This document shows, in pieces, positions 21,435 to 31,777 of a stretch of 31,777 nt of DNA. The translations under genes and the position numbers were made by a program. How positions within the stretch are numbered: the stretch's first letter is position 1; every line of letters begins with the position of its first letter. Source of the DNA: Mycoemilia scoparia (lineage: Eukaryota > Kickxellomycota > Kickxellomycetes > Kickxellales > Kickxellaceae); NCBI GenBank assembly GCA_027575805.1, contig JANBPU010000185.1, positions 1 to 31,777 of the forward strand. Reading direction: 5' to 3'. The notes below the pieces were generated by a model. It saw only the letters and a list, made by a program, of their open reading frames with translations, searched no databases and had not been told where the DNA came from.

Positions 21435-22022
21435 GAGAGCACGCATAAATATTGAGTCCAGAGAAAAAGCATGTGGTTGGTAGCAGTGGTCAAGACACGC
21501 CAAAGTGAGCTGGACGGTTCCTCCACTCTCAAGCGAGAGAAGGTCGCTTGACTCTGCCATTTACTGCCAATTAGTCTCTCAGTCCGTCCTTATGCTGTAC
21601 AAGAGTGTATTGTAACCAGATGCTGCCTGAGCCAACTCCAGCCAATCCCTCTGGAGCTTTTGTGCAAGAATCAAACAATCGGGGGGTGCCCAACGCAGAG
21701 CCACGCATTCACAAGGTCTGCTTCAGCAGTTTTCTCATCGCATCCATCTGCGTGGGATTACTACCTGCCTGTTTTCATCATGAAGAGTCTCTTGGCCAGG
21801 GTTATGACAAACAGAGCCTTTTAAAGGATGGCGTCAGCCTGCAGGATTTGGCTTCTGCCTCCCTCTGCCTCTTGTGTCTTTCTTTTCTTCCTTCGTTCGT
21901 TCGTTCGTTTACACTTTAGATTTTGACCTATTAAGTCAGCAACAACGCCTACTACTCTTTCTTGTTGGTTTATTATCGTATAGTCCTTCAAGATCCTCCT
22001 GTCTTTTGCTTTTCTCTTTATT

Positions 22023-22032
22023 TATATAAATA
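22023..22032 (+). promoter_or_regulatory. TATA box of the ADP/ATP carrier gene
   Basis: TATATAAATA stands 137 bp before the ATG at 22160, which predicts a leader of about 100 nt. A pyrimidine-rich stretch (CTCCTCTCCACTCCAC) follows it, as in many highly expressed fungal genes. Confidence 0.5.
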
Positions 22033-22159
22033 TATATTGTAACCCGCTATAGTAGTAGCGCCAGCCTTCTTTGCTTGGACTCCTCTCCACTCCACTTTGC
22101 TTTACCAGCACAGCAAAATAGCAGATATAGACAAAAGTATATCGCCAACATCTTTCATC

Positions 22160-23134
22160 ATGGCCGCCACCAAGTCAGCAACTAGCGAAAACAGCACTGG
22201 CAAAATCACGCCCTTTATTGCCCCTTCGACCCAAGAAAAGGCAGTCAACGAGATAACTTCCTTCTTGAGCGACCTTGCAGCTGGCGGAGTCTCTGCCGGT
22301 ATAGCCAAGACCTTCACTGCGCCCATCGAGCGTGTCAAGCTTCTTCTCCAAGTCCAAGCCTCATCGACCCAAATCGCCGAGGCCGATCGCTACAAGGGCA
22401 TCATGGATGCGTTCCGCCGCATCCCCGCTGAACAGGGAGTAGCGTCCTTCTGGCGTGGCAACCTTTCCAACGTCATCCGCTACTTCCCCACCCAGGCCCT
22501 GAACTTTGCCTTCAAGGACAAATACAAGGCCATGTTCCCCAAATACAGCCCCAAGACGGACTTTTGGAAGTTCTTTGGCGCCAACATGGCTAGCGGCGGT
22601 TTGGCTGGTGCCACATCCTTGTTCTTTGTGTATCCGCTCGACTTTGCTCGTACCCGCATGGCTGTCGACATCGGAACCGGAGCCAACCGCCAGTTCACTG
22701 GTCTCGGCCACTGCATTGGCAGCATTTATAAATCCGATGGTATGCGTGGGCTGTACCAGGGCTTCGGCATTTCGGTGGCTGGTATTATTGTGTACCGCGC
22801 ATCGTACTTTGGCGGCTACGATACTCTCAAGCAGGTTTTGCTGGGTGATAGCAAGAACCCCAACTTCTTTGCCTCGTGGTTGGTCGCCCAAACAGTCACG
22901 GTTGGTGCTGGCCTTATTTCGTATCCATTTGATACTGTTCGTCGTCGCTTGATGATGCAGTCGGGCAGAGGCGAGATCTTGTACACCAGCTCGCTTGATT
23001 GCTTCAAGAAGCTGTATGCCGAGTCTGGGCATAAGGCGTTCTTTAGCGGAGGGTTGTCGAATATTATTCGTGGCACTGGTGGTGCTCTTGTATTGGTCTT
23101 CTATGATCAAATCAAGGCCTTCCTTGGTCTCTAA
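22160..23134 (+). CDS. AAC: Mitochondrial ADP/ATP carrier (adenine nucleotide translocase)
   Basis: An intron-free gene for 324 residues. It has the three tandem mitochondrial-carrier repeats with Px[DE]xx[RK] signatures: APIERVK, YPLDFAR and YPFDTVR, each near the end of an odd-numbered helix of the six expected in the inner membrane. [29 protein letters not shown] and [20 protein letters not shown] are characteristic of ADP/ATP carriers, which exchange cytosolic ADP for matrix ATP. The family hallmark RRRMMM appears as RRRLMM at about 261-266, a conservative change that is still followed by QSGR as in animal carriers. The ATG at 22160 (CATCATGGCC) is chosen because the longer frame upstream starts only at TTG. 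The first about 30 residues are a short polar extension. Codon use is strongly biased to C/G third positions, fitting abundant expression. Confidence 0.95.
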   Translation: MAATKSATSENSTGKITPFIAPSTQEKAVNEITSFLSDLAAGGVSAGIAKTFTAPIERVKLLLQVQASSTQIAEADRYKGIMDAFRRIPAEQGVASFWRGNLSNVIRYFPTQALNFAFKDKYKAMFPKYSPKTDFWKFFGANMASGGLAGATSLFFVYPLDFARTRMAVDIGTGANRQFTGLGHCIGSIYKSDGMRGLYQGFGISVAGIIVYRASYFGGYDTLKQVLLGDSKNPNFFASWLVAQTVTVGAGLISYPFDTVRRRLMMQSGRGEILYTSSLDCFKKLYAESGHKAFFSGGLSNIIRGTGGALVLVFYDQIKAFLGL

Positions 23135-24196
23135 GCTCTGGCTATTCCTATTAGCATCTGAAGCAGTGGTGGGAGGGTAGTATTCTTAGTGGCGTTGTGC
23201 ACTGCCATTACTGTGCTACTATTTCTCCATCTCTACGAAATGCTATGGTGGTTTGTGTGGGCTATATCACTACTACTGAGCTGTGTGGGATAAAGAGTAG
23301 TTGCTTATTACTATTTTTCATTTTGCTGCTGCTGCTGCTGCTGTTGGTCTGAAAGACACACGAACTCCCAATACTTTTTGATTCTGAATTTGAACTGCAA
23401 CAGCTGAACAGGAGTCGTGTGTGGAGGGATCGTCATGTAAATGGCTGTAGATCACCGCCATATATTTTCTCTTTTGTTTGCTTGTGGGCCTGTTTTGCAA
23501 ATAAAAAGGGACTTTTAAAACTTACTATATGTGTGTATTTCTAGCAGCTGGCTACCATCAGCTTGAAATCTCTATTTCTCTCTGCCAGGACTAAAAGAAT
23601 CTCAATGTTACGCTTTCTTTGTCAAGAGAGAAAACTGATATTGATGTTTCTATTCAAGTCATTGGGAAAAACATTAATGCATCAGAAGAGTTTCTTTTCT
23701 AGGGAGAAAGAAAGAGGGAGGGCCTTTAAATTAAACGATGATGGCGATGATTATATGATCTTATTGGGACATTACTATGCAGGTCTGTAGGGTTGTTCTA
23801 CTGGTGGTCTAGTTACAGAGCATTCTTTAGTCTCCCTCCTGCTCTCGTTTTTAAACCATGATCAAGTGTATTCTTTAGCACTGTTATCATTATCACTCGC
23901 TGTCATCTTAACCAACTCTTTTGACTTACTATACATAAAAGGTCTAAACTATACTACTCTAGACCTTTGGTTTTTTCCCTTTTTTTGTTTGCATTTGCAT
24001 ATTATATATATATTTGTATTCCATATTTAAACGTCTTGTCTTATTATTCTGCTTCTCCATCTTAGCAGCAGCAGCAGCAACAGTAGTAGACTAACCTACT
24101 CCGCTTGGCATATTCGTTCTCTCTGTAAAATAGAAAAAATAGACCATAACAGCAGCGGCGCATTCTCTCTTCCATAATTACGAGTAGTACATATTT
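23135..24196. other. Intergenic region upstream of the EAF-like gene
   Basis: About 1.06 kb with a (CTG)n run at about 23324-23343, a (GCA)n/CAG stretch near 24065-24080 and an AT-rich TATATATATATTTG at about 24003-24016 that may serve the downstream gene. A 75-codon open frame at 23563-23790 lacks any recognisable feature and is treated as chance. Confidence 0.6.
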
Positions 24197-24387
24197 ATGG
24201 CGTCGTTGAATTTAGACGCTTCAGGCAAATATAAAATAAAGCTGGGCGCGTCATTTTTCCCTAGCAGCAGCCCTACTAATTCGAAATCGGCCAATACTAC
24301 GGGAAATGAAAAGACAACGCCGGATGGCAATGTCAATGACCAGCAGAGTTTAAAGTATCATGCAGTTACAAGTAAGTCCAACTGACC

Positions 24388-24437
<50 letters not shown>

Positions 24438-26384
24438 TTATCTGTCTGTCTCTATATGCATGCATACATTCAAATGTAAATTGTTACTAACGAACCAAAA
24501 TTAATGATCTTGTTATGAATGCATGGATTATTTTGTAAAGGAAATTTACCACGACCTGTACCAGGCTCAGCCAATTCCTTACTTCAACAAGGATTGCCGG
24601 CCAAAGCACAGCGATTAAAACGGTCCAAAGTAACCAACAACAACAACAGTAGTGGGGCTTCTGGTGGTGGTATTAATAATACGACATCAAATACTACCAC
24701 AGGAGCAACGACATTACAAAATGCCACCACTCATCAACAACAACAACAGCAGCAGCAGCAGCAACCACCTCCTCAATCAGGACAATTGGTAGATATATTG
24801 CCAATGTTGATGGAAATAGAATCACCAAAAACTTTGGAAAAGTATGAATTCCGCGGGGAACTTATCGAGCATCATCAACAATCAACATTATTAGAAGACC
24901 TAAAAGAACATTCCTCCAACTCCACCACATTAACAAAAAATTCAGGCTTAGTCGAGAATGATAACAACAACAATAATAGTAGTAATGATAAGACAGATCA
25001 AGTTGAATGTGTATTATTATATGACCCCGAAACTAACCAGTTTACTCTTGAACTTTTGTCATCCGATATCAAGTTGGTTAAAGCTTCGATTATGGCAGTC
25101 AAGACTGGTAATGTGGCTAATACAGTGGCTGCTAGTAGTTTAACCCTTCCTAACCAAAAATATGTTGAGCCACAATCTCCATCTTTACAAAAAGTAACAG
25201 CTAAAACATCCGGTGGAAGTGAGAGTGCAGGGATGCGAAGGCCTACTGCAACTGGTGGTAGAAAACCTAGACAATCTACACAAAGGAAAAACAAAGAAAA
25301 TGCTGGTTCAAAGAAAGGAAGTAGTGTTGCTAACAGAGGCCGTCGAGGAGATGTTAACACCAACATTGCTTCTCCTGTTACTGGTGGTGGTGGTGGTGGT
25401 GGTGATAGAGATGTTGTGATTGATGATAGTGAGCCCGACGACTTTATCGAAGAAGACGATGACGATGATGAATTTGAAGAATCTGATTTTATTAAAGATC
25501 TGAGCAATGAAATTGATTCGGTTATTGATAAAGATGATGATAAAAAGAACAGTAGGGCCAATTCCGAACAAAAGTCTAGCGGCGGCGGCGGCGGTGGTCC
25601 TACTCCTATGGCTTCAGGATTAACATTACCTGGAAGATCGTCGTCTTCAAAAACAAAGAACGAAAACAGCAACAGCCTCAATAGTAATAATGGTAGTGGT
25701 GGTGGTGGTGGTGGCCATGGTGTTGAGGAAGAAGAAGTAGATCCTAATGATGAAATGTTGGGACTTGGCGATGAGTTGGCTAGAATTCTTGATAAGGATG
25801 ATGAAGGAACACCACCTCACAATAACAATAGCAATAATAATAACAATAAGGGAAATGATGGTGATGTGTTTGAAGCTGCTTTGACTGACAATCTTTCTGA
25901 TTCTGATGACGAATTTGAACCAGGGAGTACTGGCGGATCCAGCATTAAAACTTTGGGGAAAACAAATTACCACCAGAACAATAATGACCAAGGAGGTGGG
26001 CAATTTGACGGCGATCTTGAGCCTATCGATACCAGTATTAAAAGCGATTTCGACGATGACGACGATGACGGGTTGTTTACAGGCCCAGAATCAGCAACAA
26101 ACTCTGTTAACCTGAGCAGCAATCCCAATAATAACAGCCGGGGCGGCGGCGTTAAAGAAAGTGGTAGCCAATGGAACGACTTGTTTTCAAGCCCTGAGCC
26201 TGAAAATGCATCAGGAATTACCAGCAGTGCCAATGCATCCAAGCAGCACAGTGGCAGCCGTGGTGATGATAGTAGAGAAAATGATATGGATATTGTTGAC
26301 GACGACGACGACGACGATGACGATGATGAGTTTGATGATTTTTCGCAGTTTGAAAATGAGCTCGAAAAAGAACTAGGAAAATAA
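24197..26384 (+). CDS. EAF-like (ELL-associated factor) transcription elongation protein
   Basis: Two exons, 24197-24371 and 24541-26384, encode 672 residues. The join changes ...YHAVT plus a split AGA codon into RNLPRPVPG. Two blocks resemble the EAF N-terminal domain: the opening strand YKIKLGASF (about 12-20) with YHAV (54-57), and ECVLLYDPETNQFTLELLSS followed by DIKLVKAS (about 214-242), like the CVLIxDxxTGxxxLExLSxxIxxKK end of that domain. The DFKPxS core between them is not visible; a 150-residue Asn/Gln/Thr-rich stretch intervenes. EAF proteins bind ELL and stimulate RNA polymerase II elongation. The remainder is disordered, with basic (RKPRQSTQRKNKE) then repeated acidic blocks and a final Asp run before FDDFSQFENELEKELG, suggestive of an activation-type tail. 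EAF assignment is moderate; a nuclear acidic disordered protein is the safe reading. Confidence 0.72.
24391..24435. repeat. (TC)n microsatellite in the EAF-like gene intron
   Basis: A 45-bp uninterrupted TC run within the 169-nt intron (24372-24540). It may act as an extended pyrimidine tract, although it is about 100 nt from the acceptor. Confidence 0.92.
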
Positions 26385-27120
26385 TTTATTTATCTATTTA
26401 AATATCTAATTGTATTTTTTATTGTCATGTCGTCATCATTATCGTTAATGCCACTGTTTTTAACTGCCTCGTTCAATTTTCGAGTGTTTTTTTTGGAATA
26501 TTATTCATAATACAAAACAATAGAGCATATGGCAAGTTCTCTATCTAAAGTGAACCAAATGCAGCACTCCCCCGCACCCATGGGGCTCACATAAATTTGT
26601 CCCTCAAGTCATATATTTTAGGGCAGTATTGGAGACATTATTCTGGTATAGTTTTAGAGAGGAACTCTGCCAAATACGTAGAAAGCAGCTGGAGAGTATT
26701 TGTCTACGGTGGGATTTTTGGTTGCATCAAAGGGAGACAAATGAGGTCGGATAATACCCACACACACACACACTTGACAGCTGATAGCATAGTAAATTTG
26801 CCTATTCAGACATGGTCTGAGCAAAAATAGAAGAGAAGGGAATAAGAGCGCGAGAAATTTAGCCCATTTGGAAATAACAATGCATTATCCTCACTTCTCT
26901 TTTCTTCTCTCTGCTATCAAGTTTTTTTCTTCAATTTTCTTGCTTATAAACTTTGCTCAGGCCATTCATTATCAGTATCATCATATTTGTAACATACCAC
27001 TCCACTACAACTTTTCTTTCTCTCTCTCTCTCTCTCTCTCTATTTGTTTAAGATATTTTCATATCATATTGTATTTTCAAGTCTCTGTCTTGTTAGTTTT
27101 TAAAGACATTTGAGAAATAA
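26385..27120. other. Intergenic region upstream of the MIR-domain gene
   Basis: About 736 bp containing the EAF-like gene's 3' flank, a (CA)n run at 26759-26773 and a (TC)n tract at about 27017-27041 that sits 80 bp before the next start codon, probably in its promoter or leader. No gene is seen. Confidence 0.6.
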
Positions 27121-28100
27121 ATGTCTGGAAATTCATATAATGCGCCATATCCGCCACCACAACAACCTCAGCAAGTTGGAGGAGGAGGAGGAGGACCTCA
27201 GCCTTCAAGTTATCACCAATATAAGCAACAACAACAACAACAAGAGCCTATAGCACCGTATCCCCAAACTTCTGGTCCTCCAGGCAGTGGTAATGGTAGT
27301 AATGTACCTTTCTCGACTGCCAATATACCCCCACGAATGTAAGTATCCTAGATAATATAATTTACAGCCGTCAGGTGGTGGTCATTTTACCTATAACAAC
27401 TCTATTTGCAAGAGAGCTGGCGTTGACAGTAACACTGCGCCTCCAGCCACAGCTGATGATGACGAAAGATGTCATCTGAAGGATCCTGAAACTAATAAAT
27501 CTCTGTGCATGCTGATTGGTTTTTTAGATCAGGTGCCCAAACATATCGACCACCACCGCCACAACAGCAACAAAATATTCTCAACCAACCACCGTATCCC
27601 ACTCAACAGCTTCAACAGTCCATGACCCAGCATTACCCCACACGGCCTCCATACAGCCAGCAACAGCCTCAACCGCTCATGTCTATGACCAGCAATCCTC
27701 CACATCCACATAATATAAATGGAAGGCCGCCACTGCCACAGCAGCCAGGAATGGCCAACCATCATGTTGGAAGCATTGGCCAGGGCGAATCTTCAACTGA
27801 TGAAAGTTTTAGTGAATACAGTGACAGCGATCCTGAACATTTTGAGATTGGAATGGATGAGCTGGCCAGCCATGCCGAGAAACTGAACATTATTAGCAGC
27901 TCTAATCTACAACCATCGAGCGGCCAAAAACAGCAGCAACAGTCATATCCACTTATTCAAAGTACTCCCCATATCAGCTATAATAACATTAACAGCAACA
28001 ACAACAACAACAATAATAATAATAATCCTAATGTTGGTAGTGGTAACAGGCCTAATTCCTATAATAACCCACAACACCAGCTTCAACCACAACAACAACA

Positions 28101-28132
<32 letters not shown>

Positions 28133-30528
28133 ATAGACCGCCACCATCTCAACAGCAACAAGTCAATTCTACAAGTATGGCTAATAGCAGCAGTAGCATT
28201 CCAGGTGGGGCCTTATCTTCATATACCCTGATATCTGATCAACCCACATCACATATCAATCCCCAGCAGCAGCAGCAGCAATACAGACCACAACCACCAC
28301 AGCAGCAGCAGCAATATGGCCAACAAGGCACTACTGGTGGTCCAAACATACCACCACCAGCTATATCATATCTAAACAATCCAATAACAACTTCAATGGC
28401 GGCCACTCGCCCACCACCACCACCACAACAACAACAGCAACCACGACCACGGCCTACCATTACTAACGCAGCTACAAATCAACAATTTAATAGTGGTCCA
28501 GTCCAACACATTCCACCTAATCAGGGTGGTGGTAGCAATAGACCGAAAAACAACAAAAATCTGTATAAGGCTGGCTTTGGTCTTGCAGCAGCTGCGCTTG
28601 CAGGTTCGGCTTTGGCCATGTATACACACAAATCCAAGGAGCATGCTCAGCAGCAACAACAACAGGCACATGGTGGCAAAATCAATCCTGCTCTAAGCGG
28701 CAGTTCTTCTTCGAGTTCTGATGATGAAGATGAAGGACCTCAACCAAGCAATAGCAATAATATCAATCCACAGAATCAACCTCAGCACGCACAAGTCCAT
28801 CCGGGTTATGGCCCGCCTCCACAGCAGCAGCCTGGAATCCAGTATTCCCAACCTCCTTACCTGGCATCCACGACTGCACAGTATCCGCCAATATCCATGG
28901 CTGCTTCTTCATATCCTTCTGCTGTACCAATTCCAGCTGCCGCAGTAGGGGTGGCGCCACAAAACCAACAACAGCAACAAATCCATCCACCTCTGACACA
29001 ACCACAGCCACAACAGCCTGCTGCTGCTGTAGGATATGGTGCCAATCCAATGTCTTCTGGAGCAATACCCTACACAAGTACTGCTCCCACCAACATGTAC
29101 CCTCCTCCTTCACAGCCACAGATGGTGTCTGTTAGCAACCCAAATACCAGTCAACCACCCGGACATTCAAGTTCACAACAGGGCCCCACATCATCATTGT
29201 CGCCAACCTTTGTAGGAATGGGCGCGGCAGGAGCCCTTGCGGCCGGTGGAATAGCAGCCGCAGCGGCAGCCCACCACCACCACCACCACCACCAACAACA
29301 ACAACAGCATGGTCATCATGATTCTGACAACAATTCAGACACAGATTCTACAACAGGAGCCCATACTCATGGCGTTACAACTGATGATGACAATGACGAT
29401 GAAGAGCAAAACAGTAGCAATGCTGATAACGATGCTGTTACAATAATGTCAGGTTCATATGGTCCACCAAGACCTGGCCGGTTCAACCCTGGGATATCTC
29501 AAATGCTATCAAATTCAACCATAGATATAGATGACCAAATGTCTGTAAACTATGATTTTATTCCGCATCCACCATTTGCATCTCAATACTCGTACAGTTT
29601 ATATGAGCCCCGAAACCCGTCAGGAGTTCTACGCGAAAGAAATCCAGTGCTTTCATATCCACTTTATCATATGAATGGGCTATCTGATACTACTGTTTTA
29701 ATTGGTGCAGTGATTGGAATCAAGCATGTAAAGACCGGATCACTGATTGTCCCGAATTCTCAGCTGTTGCGCCGAAGAGATTATGCAACCAACATTGATA
29801 ATATATCGACATTCCATACGTGCTATGGCAGTACCATGAGCAGCATTGAGAAGAATAGAAGGAATTCCATACTACAGCAGCAGCCAGTGAGGTTTGATGG
29901 GGATGGGGAGGAAGAAGAGGCTTTGGCAAGGTGGCAAGTCTGGCCAGCCAATGGTGAAAGGCTAGCTTCCTGTGCCCCAGTCACATATGGCCAACGAATT
30001 CGTCTCCGAAACTTGCATAATAATTCTCATTTGTATTCGCATTATGAGAGAACACCAGATAATGTGGGTAACGAGGTTATAGCGGTTACTGACCCCCTGG
30101 TTCCGAAACAAGATACTGCGGTGTATGACGATAATGACCATTGGATGGTTGAAAGACACAGGCTGGGCTCGATTAGTCATGAATGGAATAGCGAGGATTA
30201 TTTTGTACTGAGACATTATGTTAGTGGACTTGTATTGAGATGTGGTCCTCCGGAAATGGTGGACCATCATAATGGGAATGTGAATGATGGTGTAGTTTCG
30301 GTAGGAAATCAACAGCATTGTAAACTACCATTGTCTTCATCGCCGGCTTCGAATGGAAAGAGAAATCGATTGTTTTGTGTTGATAGGGGCCATGAATCTG
30401 AACATCAATTTAGTGATGTATGGAAAATTGTGAAGTTTGAGAAAAGGAGTTTTGGGGGGAGTGGAAGTGAATCCAACACTAGAAAAAATACCTCAATACC
30501 CAATTCTCCTGTCACAAAACCATCATGA
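27121..30528 (+). CDS. MIR-domain protein with long Gln/Pro-rich N-terminus
   Basis: Two exons, 27121-27338 and 27528-30528 (GTAAGT...TTTTTAG, 189 nt), encode 1072 residues; the join gives PPRISGAQTYRPPPPQ. Residues 1-420 are disordered Gln/Pro/Asn-rich sequence with one acidic island (SFSEYSDSDPEHFEIGMDEL). Two Ala/Gly segments look like glycine zippers: AGFGLAAAALAGSALAMYTH (about 420-438) and GMGAAGALAAGGIAAAAAA followed by a His run (about 636-665). The last about 290 residues resemble MIR beta-trefoil repeats: LIGAVIGIKHVKTGSLI, WQVWPANGE, YGQRIRLRNLHNNSHLYSHY, DHWMVE and EDYFVLRHYVSGLVLRC, as in SDF2, Pmt mannosyltransferases and IP3/ryanodine receptors. There is no signal peptide, so the MIR part may be cytosolic, unlike most of the family. 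The function is unknown; the domain call is by motif spacing. Confidence 0.8.
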
Positions 30529-30891
30529 TCTTTTCTATTATATCCATGTCCAAGGAAAAAATGAATGAGATTTTATTCTTTATTGTTATTGGTTTATTAA
30601 TTTAGTATAATATAATATAGTATAGTTATTCTCCTCACTGATATTGATATTAATAATAATATTGTTGTAAGATTTCAGAAGTTATTAAATGTTTGGTAGA
30701 CAAAGACAGGTAGGCTCTAATCAGATTTTGGTCCAAATACCACCAGCCATTCTGTATGCACTCTTGGATCCATTATTTCTGCCTAAAGCCTTGTGAGTTA
30801 TGACTTTTTTATGTAAATAGAATACAAAGTAATTGATTCATTTTTACAGTTCATACAATAGTCAGAAGATAAACATTGTTGGAAAGTCATT
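30529..30891. other. 3' flank of the MIR-domain gene
   Basis: About 360 bp of AT-rich DNA after the stop codon, containing (TATAATA)-like runs near 30605-30625 suited to polyadenylation. It leads directly into MITE copy E. No gene is seen. Confidence 0.5.
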
Positions 30892-31012
30892 ATATGGGAG
30901 ATTATTTTTGAAGGGTGAAAATTTACTAGTAAAATTGGACATCCATTTAGCTGTGATTGTGCCTATAATCACTGGTCCCCAAAATTTACCCTTCAAAAAT
31001 TATTGCCCATAT
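30892..31012 (+). mobile_element. MITE copy E (121-bp subfamily)
   Basis: A 121-bp element with ends ATATGGGAGATTATTTTTGA and TCAAAAATTATTGCCCATAT. In the opposite orientation it aligns along its whole length with copy D (TTTTACTAGTAAA, GGACATCCATTT, GATTATAGG blocks conserved in order). The flanking sequence is AT-rich on both sides. Confidence 0.88.
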
Positions 31013-31063
31013 TATATATTAATAATAAATAGATTGACCATAGTGTAAATAAAATGCAAAGAT

Positions 31064-31470
31064 TCATCTCCTTTTGGATGTTTGGTTTAGCAACGCCACA
31101 GAAATCCAGATTACCAAAGAGCTCCCTTCTAACCACCCAGAAAGAGTCCTTGGCAGCTCCCAATGAATGTCCACTGCTGACCTATTAAGAGTTCTAATAG
31201 ATGCATCAACCACCCTATTAACTCTTTCTTTTAAATCTGCAGAAAACGGGACAATAGAAATATATTGATCAGAATCATAGTCGGTGCTTGGGGGAGGGAA
31301 GTGCTTCTAGGAACAGCAGGCAAAGCTGCAAAAGCAATAGAAGATGTACTTTGTCCATTTGTACTAGTTTCCTTCGCAGCTTTGGTGATCTTTTCAAAGA
31401 TGGAAACAAATTTCGATACTGCTTCCTTGATTGTTCAGAAAATATCACCATTTTCCTCAAAATTATCCTT
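31064..31470 (-). pseudogene. Eroded coding relic, family not recognised
   Basis: On the minus strand two overlapping open frames look protein-like but need a frame change between them near 31270-31310. One reads TIKEAVSKFVSIFEKITKAA and then a Ser/Pro-rich stretch; the other continues YDSDQYISIVPFSADLKERV, then VNRVVDASIRTLNRS and a tryptophan-containing end before a stop at 31064-31066. Neither begins with a convincing ATG, and an in-frame stop precedes the first. It could be a remnant of a transposon or a decayed gene, or alternatively two exons of an unrecognised gene. I recognise no family. Confidence 0.25.
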
Positions 31471-31777
31471 ATAATGGCGAGTGTGGTGGGCCATACAAAG
31501 AAGTTCAAGATATACCATGATAAAATTTAAACATAATTTGAAAAGAAGCAAAGAAGACTTTTTGTGTATATTCTCAATGTGTAACCACTTTTAAGCATCA
31601 TCTCATTGCACATCTTGACAATTCTTGAAGTGTCCTTATGGATTAATGGAAATTGATTTATCCAAGTCTTCATAAGTCCAACCCTACAGTGAAAGCTATA
31701 TTACAAAAACACCTCTGCTGATAATTAAATATTCCTTTAACATAATTTTGATATTGTATATTGATAAACGAAAAATT
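31471..31777. other. Right-end AT-rich sequence
   Basis: About 300 bp with no open frame or motif that I can interpret. Confidence 0.5.

Larger units (their letters stand above)
21039..22159. other. Intergenic region upstream of the ADP/ATP carrier gene
   Basis: About 1.1 kb holding the CCT5 3' flank, one MITE (21320-21434), a (TTCG)n stretch near 21890-21910, pyrimidine-rich DNA and the carrier gene's promoter. A 104-codon open frame at 21605-21919 shows no family resemblance and is probably chance. Confidence 0.6.

Noticed and set aside
21605..21919. 104-codon open frame upstream of the ADP/ATP carrier
   Set aside because: No family resemblance, it ends in a TTCG repeat and pyrimidine-rich DNA, and it sits where the promoter is expected.
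22361..23110. 249-codon open frame opposite the ADP/ATP carrier
   Set aside because: An antisense shadow of a C/G-biased conserved gene, with no domain of its own.
24998..25681. 227-codon open frame opposite the EAF-like gene
   Set aside because: It is Ser/Pro/Leu-rich because it mirrors Asp, Gly and Glu runs of the real gene; no start context or domain.

Overview
The window looks like nuclear DNA of an early-diverging fungus, most likely Mucoromycota in the broad sense (Mucoromycotina or Mortierellomycotina). The evidence is AT-rich intergenic DNA, spliceosomal introns of about 100-200 nt with GTAAGT donors, a secreted AA11-type lytic polysaccharide monooxygenase (a fungal chitin-active family), and a Kid/KIF22-type chromokinesin of a kind I recall as missing from most Dikarya. 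Many proteins carry long Gln, Asn, Asp, Gly or Ser runs. The species assignment is inference.

Layout, left to right. (1) 72-1134, minus: 5' four exons of an unrecognised multi-pass membrane protein, with one GC-AG intron; it runs off the left end. (2) 1135-4875: gene-poor DNA with two short terminal-inverted-repeat elements and a possible tRNA-derived SINE. (3) 4876-6654, minus: F-box/leucine-rich-repeat-like protein with a TATA box and telomere-like box just upstream. (4) 6944-7153: two abutting MITEs. (5) 7576-10296, minus: large bHLH-leucine-zipper transcription factor. It is divergent, across about 2 kb, from (6) 12261-15924, plus: a two-exon kinesin-10 chromokinesin with motor and C-terminal helix-hairpin-helix. 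(7) 16262-17257, minus: secreted AA11-like LPMO with a repetitive tail. (8) 17889-18677, minus: RNA polymerase I subunit A12 (four exons), head-to-head across 542 bp with (9) 19220-21038, plus: chaperonin subunit CCT5 (two exons). (10) 22160-23134, plus: mitochondrial ADP/ATP carrier. (11) 24197-26384, plus: EAF-like transcription elongation factor (two exons). (12) 27121-30528, plus: a 1072-residue Gln/Pro-rich protein ending in a MIR-type beta-trefoil. (13) 30529-31777: another MITE and an eroded coding relic.

Most genes are housekeeping or regulatory (Pol I transcription, protein folding, ATP exchange, elongation, mitosis), and no operon-like or pathway cluster is evident. The strongest non-gene signal is a MITE family with six copies here. 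All copies share ATATGNG...TTTTTGAAG inverted ends, and they fall into length classes of 121, 93 and 115 bp. The most unusual proteins are the MIR-domain protein with glycine-zipper segments and no signal peptide, the LPMO with five Gly-x-Tyr-x-Lys-like tail repeats, and the chromokinesin with a single TPR-like hairpin. Exon joins were made by eye from splice motifs, reading frame and family resemblance; nothing was checked against transcripts or databases.
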